The notes under the pieces: model-generated | Seen by the model: the letters and a program-made list of their open reading frames with translations, nothing else | Told to the model about the DNA's origin: nothing | Database searches by the model: none | Translations under genes and position numbers: made by a program | Source of the DNA: Monomorium pharaonis | Lineage: Eukaryota > Arthropoda > Insecta > Hymenoptera > Formicidae | NCBI RefSeq assembly: GCF_013373865.1 | Contig: NC_050471.1 | Coordinates: forward strand, 8,469,307-8,533,306 | Length of the DNA stretch: 64,000 nt | Direction: 5' to 3' | Shown here: positions 61,587 through 64,000 of the stretch, in pieces | Position numbering within the stretch: the first letter of the stretch is position 1 | Layout of the letters: each line of letters starts with the position of its first letter

Positions 61587-62241
61587 TGTATGTATGTATA
61601 TATATATTACTTTAGAATTTTTGATTTGAATTAACAAAAATTGATATAGTATATGGAAGTTTTTTTTCTGAGAATATCTATCCTATAAAAGATAATTTTT
61701 CATTATTATAATTTTATTTAAAGATACATTTTTTTACAATAATTTAATAGTTAATTATTTTTTTATTATAAATTCACAATTTTACATGTTTTGTTGAGCT
61801 TTAATGATTCTGTAGCAGTTAAAGAGTGAGTGCGTGAATTTTTATAAAATTACTTTAGTAAAAAAGATATATATTATAGGTAAGTGTATTGAATTTCTCT
61901 ATTAAATTTTATATTGCTGTCATATTTAGTTATATATAGGTATTACAATGGAAACTGATTGAAATTGATTACTATGCAAAAAATTGTCAAAATATTTATT
62001 ATATATGAAAATATTAGTCTAAAATTATTCCAAATTACTTAATTTATATGTATGATGATTTCATATGTAGAAAATTAACAATAGAGTTGAATTTTTTGCT
62101 ACTATATTTTTTATACATATTTAGATAAAATTTGTAGTACAATTATAAGACGAATGATAATATAACAAAAGATGGATGAATATTCTTAGAAGCAAATATA
62201 TATATGTTTAAATAACTATCTTCATATTTTTATATTACAGA
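60284..62241. promoter_or_regulatory. COA6 upstream region and 5'UTR intron
   Basis: No gene seen. The base before the COA6 ATG follows a good acceptor (TATTACAG at 62233-62240), so a non-coding first exon lies somewhere upstream. Microsatellites: TA run at 61332-61356, and TA then TATG units at 61542-61608. Confidence 0.5.
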
Positions 62242-62620
62242 ATGTCTTTCCCAAACAAAGAGGATCGTGTGAAGTGCTGGAGTCGTAGAGACGAATATTG
62301 GCAATGTCTCGATGAAAGCAAGACTCAAACAGAATGTATAGAATTTAGGAAACAATATGAAAAATATTGCCCAGCTCAATGGGTAAGCATTACAGACGAT
62401 ATTTTTTAACAGTAAACTTCGAAAGGAGTTTGTTTAATATTTACTTTAGATATTTTATCCTTGATAATAGATGAAATTCTTTTTTTATTACTACGTCTAA
62501 CATGTCTTCTGTGCCACTGTTATGCAGGTGAAACATTTTGATCGTAAACGAGATTACTTGAAGTTCAAAGAGCAAATAGAGAAGGGGGGGTATGTTCCTG
62601 AAGAGCCAAAGAAAACATAA
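62242..62620 (+). CDS. COA6: Cytochrome c oxidase assembly factor 6 (COA6)
   Basis: Small twin-cysteine protein of the mitochondrial intermembrane space that helps deliver copper to the CuA site of cytochrome c oxidase subunit 2. Exons 62242-62382 and 62528-62620 give 77 aa, the usual family size. The cysteines show a CX9C pair (C-WSRRDEYWQ-C) and a CX10C pair (C-IEFRKQYEKY-C), the COA6/COX6B pattern, followed by PAQWVKHFDRKRDYLKFKEQ, which is close to the human sequence. No signal peptide, consistent with Mia40 import. An internal GTATGT in exon 2 (donor at 62590) can splice in frame to a downstream exon at 63344-63434, giving a different C-terminus. Confidence 0.92.
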
Positions 62621-62857
62621 GACACTAATCTATTGATTGTATTACATTCATTGCGATTCATGATTGGATATCAATATTAACTATTAAACAATTTCATACA
62701 TTTATTCATTCGAATGTTTTTGGACTTTACATATTGTTGTCTTCATCTGTTGAATTATAATAAATAAGATGCTTAAAAATAACAAAAGACAATGGTTTTA
62801 TTGCTACATACTATTATCCTTATTTTACTGAAGCTCTGAAACCATTTGTTCGTTCTG

Positions 62858-62889
<32 letters not shown>

Positions 62890-63343
62890 CCCCCCTCTCT
62901 TTCTCTCAAAATTTTCTATGTTTCAGAGTAGAATTGTTACCATTGATAATTATAAATAATTGAAGCTTCGAACAATATTGGAAATTTCGAAGCTTCAAAT
63001 CTTCGAAGTTAATTTCAAACTTCGAACTTTTAAAGCTTTGAATATTCGAAGTTGTCAAAAAGTAACAGCTTTATTCCACATAATCTCGACTATACTAATA
63101 TATTCTAATTGAATATACGATAATAACCCAAATATACTCTAATCTAGTAGTTGTTTCAATCACAGGCTTTATATTATAACTAATATTTTTTATGAAAAAG
63201 ATTTTAAATTTTGGTTGCACAGCTTATTTGACAGTTTTAATCACAAATCGATTATCTTATGCATTTCCTTTTCATTTTTCTTTTTCTTTTATTATGTCAT
63301 TAATTCTGTTTATGAGAACGTGATTACTCTTCATTACTTGCAG
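62621..63343. other. COA6 3' region
   Basis: AT-rich. AATAAA occurs near 62760-62765. A CT microsatellite lies at 62861-62908. From 62964 to 63054 there are repeated CTTCGAA / GAAGCTTC words in both orientations. No gene. Confidence 0.5.
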
Positions 63344-63434
63344 GAATTGTCTTGACGGTGAGATGCAAAATTCGGAAAAATCCGATTTGCCGAAGCAATA
63401 CGATAAGGAGGGCCAAGTCGTTCTCGATTTTTAA
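63344..63434 (+). CDS. COA6: Candidate alternative last exon of COA6
   Basis: Follows an acceptor (TTACTTGCAG). Joined after base 62589 it reads GG-NCLDGEMQNSEKSDLPKQ and ends VVLDF before a TAA at 63432-63434, in frame. The isoform would be 97 aa with all four cysteines kept. Acidic, polar sequence. The support is only splice-site and frame compatibility, so the main isoform is uncertain. Confidence 0.45.
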
Positions 63435-63556
63435 ATGGCAAATAAAAACTTGCGCCATTAAATATATTCATATTACTTGACATATTACGAAATATAAGTC
63501 TGCAGGAAAAACAAACAAATCGTATTGTAAACAATTGTCTTTGAATATGAGATAAT

Positions 63557-64000
63557 ATGAAACTAGTAGACATGGAAAAGAAAATAAAACCGTATGAGGT
63601 CCTCAAGGAACTTCAGAAATGTCAAGATGATATACCGATTCTTCGAGTTAGTATTTTTTTCATTATTTGAATGAAATATAAATGTTTCACTATAATTTGG
63701 CTACAACTTGTCTGCTTTTTTCAGAAATTGATAGCTTCCTTGTTTTTGCTTGATTCTGCGAAGACAAGTACGACAGAATGGCAAATGGTTTTAGCGCACA
63801 TTATGGAGATAATCAGTAACAATAACGAATTGGGAAACGAACGCGTTCTTTTAGCGTCCCACGCGTTATATACTGTGTTTCCGACGCAATATAGTTCGAA
63901 TTTTTTCAGAGACGCAATTACTTTCCAAGATTTGTCTACGGAAAACACATTTTATTTCTGTCGTAAATTATATATCGTTTCCGATCCCGAACTCTTTAAG
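63557..64000 (+). CDS. Unrecognised protein, 5' part only
   Basis: Exons 63557-63646 (30 codons from an ATG) and 63725 to the window edge (92 codons, still open) join in phase 0 through GTTAGT and TTTTCAG. The start reads MKLVDMEKKIKPYEVLKELQ. The second exon begins KLIASLFLLDSAKTSTTEWQ and continues with alternating hydrophobic helices, suggesting an alpha-helical repeat protein. A second in-frame Met lies five codons in. I cannot name the family. The gene continues beyond the window. Confidence 0.65.

Noticed and set aside
61542..61608. TATG/TA tract as a functional element
   Set aside because: Simple microsatellite; no conserved surroundings.

Overview
The window is nuclear DNA from an arthropod, most likely a hymenopteran insect (an ant is my guess). 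The support is short GT-AG introns in AT-rich DNA, insect-like versions of conserved eukaryotic proteins, and many short palindromic DNA transposons (MITEs). The species is inferred, not shown. I found no rRNA, convincing tRNA, CRISPR array, plasmid, phage or virus signal. The protein-coding content is ordinary housekeeping. The unusual content is the transposon landscape.

Gene order, left to right: SPCS2 (-, signal peptidase), INTS8 (-, Integrator), POLQ (+, DNA polymerase theta), CPSF3/CPSF73 (-, pre-mRNA 3' endonuclease), a roughly 6.8 kb gene-poor stretch, a large two-exon C2H2 zinc-finger gene (-), EMC2 (+, ER membrane complex), TRMT11 (-, tRNA m2G10 methyltransferase), MIPEP (+, mitochondrial intermediate peptidase), CUL4 (-, cullin-4), COA6 (+, cytochrome c oxidase assembly), and the first two exons of an unrecognised gene (+) running off the right edge. 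I rebuilt exon chains by reading splice sites. In every multi-exon gene completed here the exon lengths sum to a multiple of three and junction phases agree.

Head-to-head pairs are INTS8/POLQ (416 bp apart), zinc-finger/EMC2 (2.75 kb, partly CpG-rich), TRMT11/MIPEP (700 bp, holding two MITEs) and CUL4/COA6 (3.6 kb, holding a dense MITE graveyard). Tail-to-tail pairs are POLQ/CPSF73, EMC2/TRMT11 and MIPEP/CUL4. There is no operon logic. INTS8 and CPSF73 both serve RNA 3'-end processing, SPCS2 and EMC2 both act at the ER membrane, and MIPEP and COA6 are both mitochondrial, but I see no sign that these are linked by design.

Repeats: one palindromic family with a 176 bp core occurs six times, every core exactly 176 bp, each flanked by the same CTG (or CAG) triplet. 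Five of the six lie in two head-to-tail arrays in which neighbours share one triplet, as expected if each copy inserted into the target-site duplication of another. At 59.94-60.28 kb three different palindromic elements sit inside one another. Other families show TA or TTA duplications. I found no convincing new enzymatic or defence system. The best leads are these nested elements, a perfect 54 bp palindrome in the zinc-finger intron, and a possible alternative last exon of COA6.
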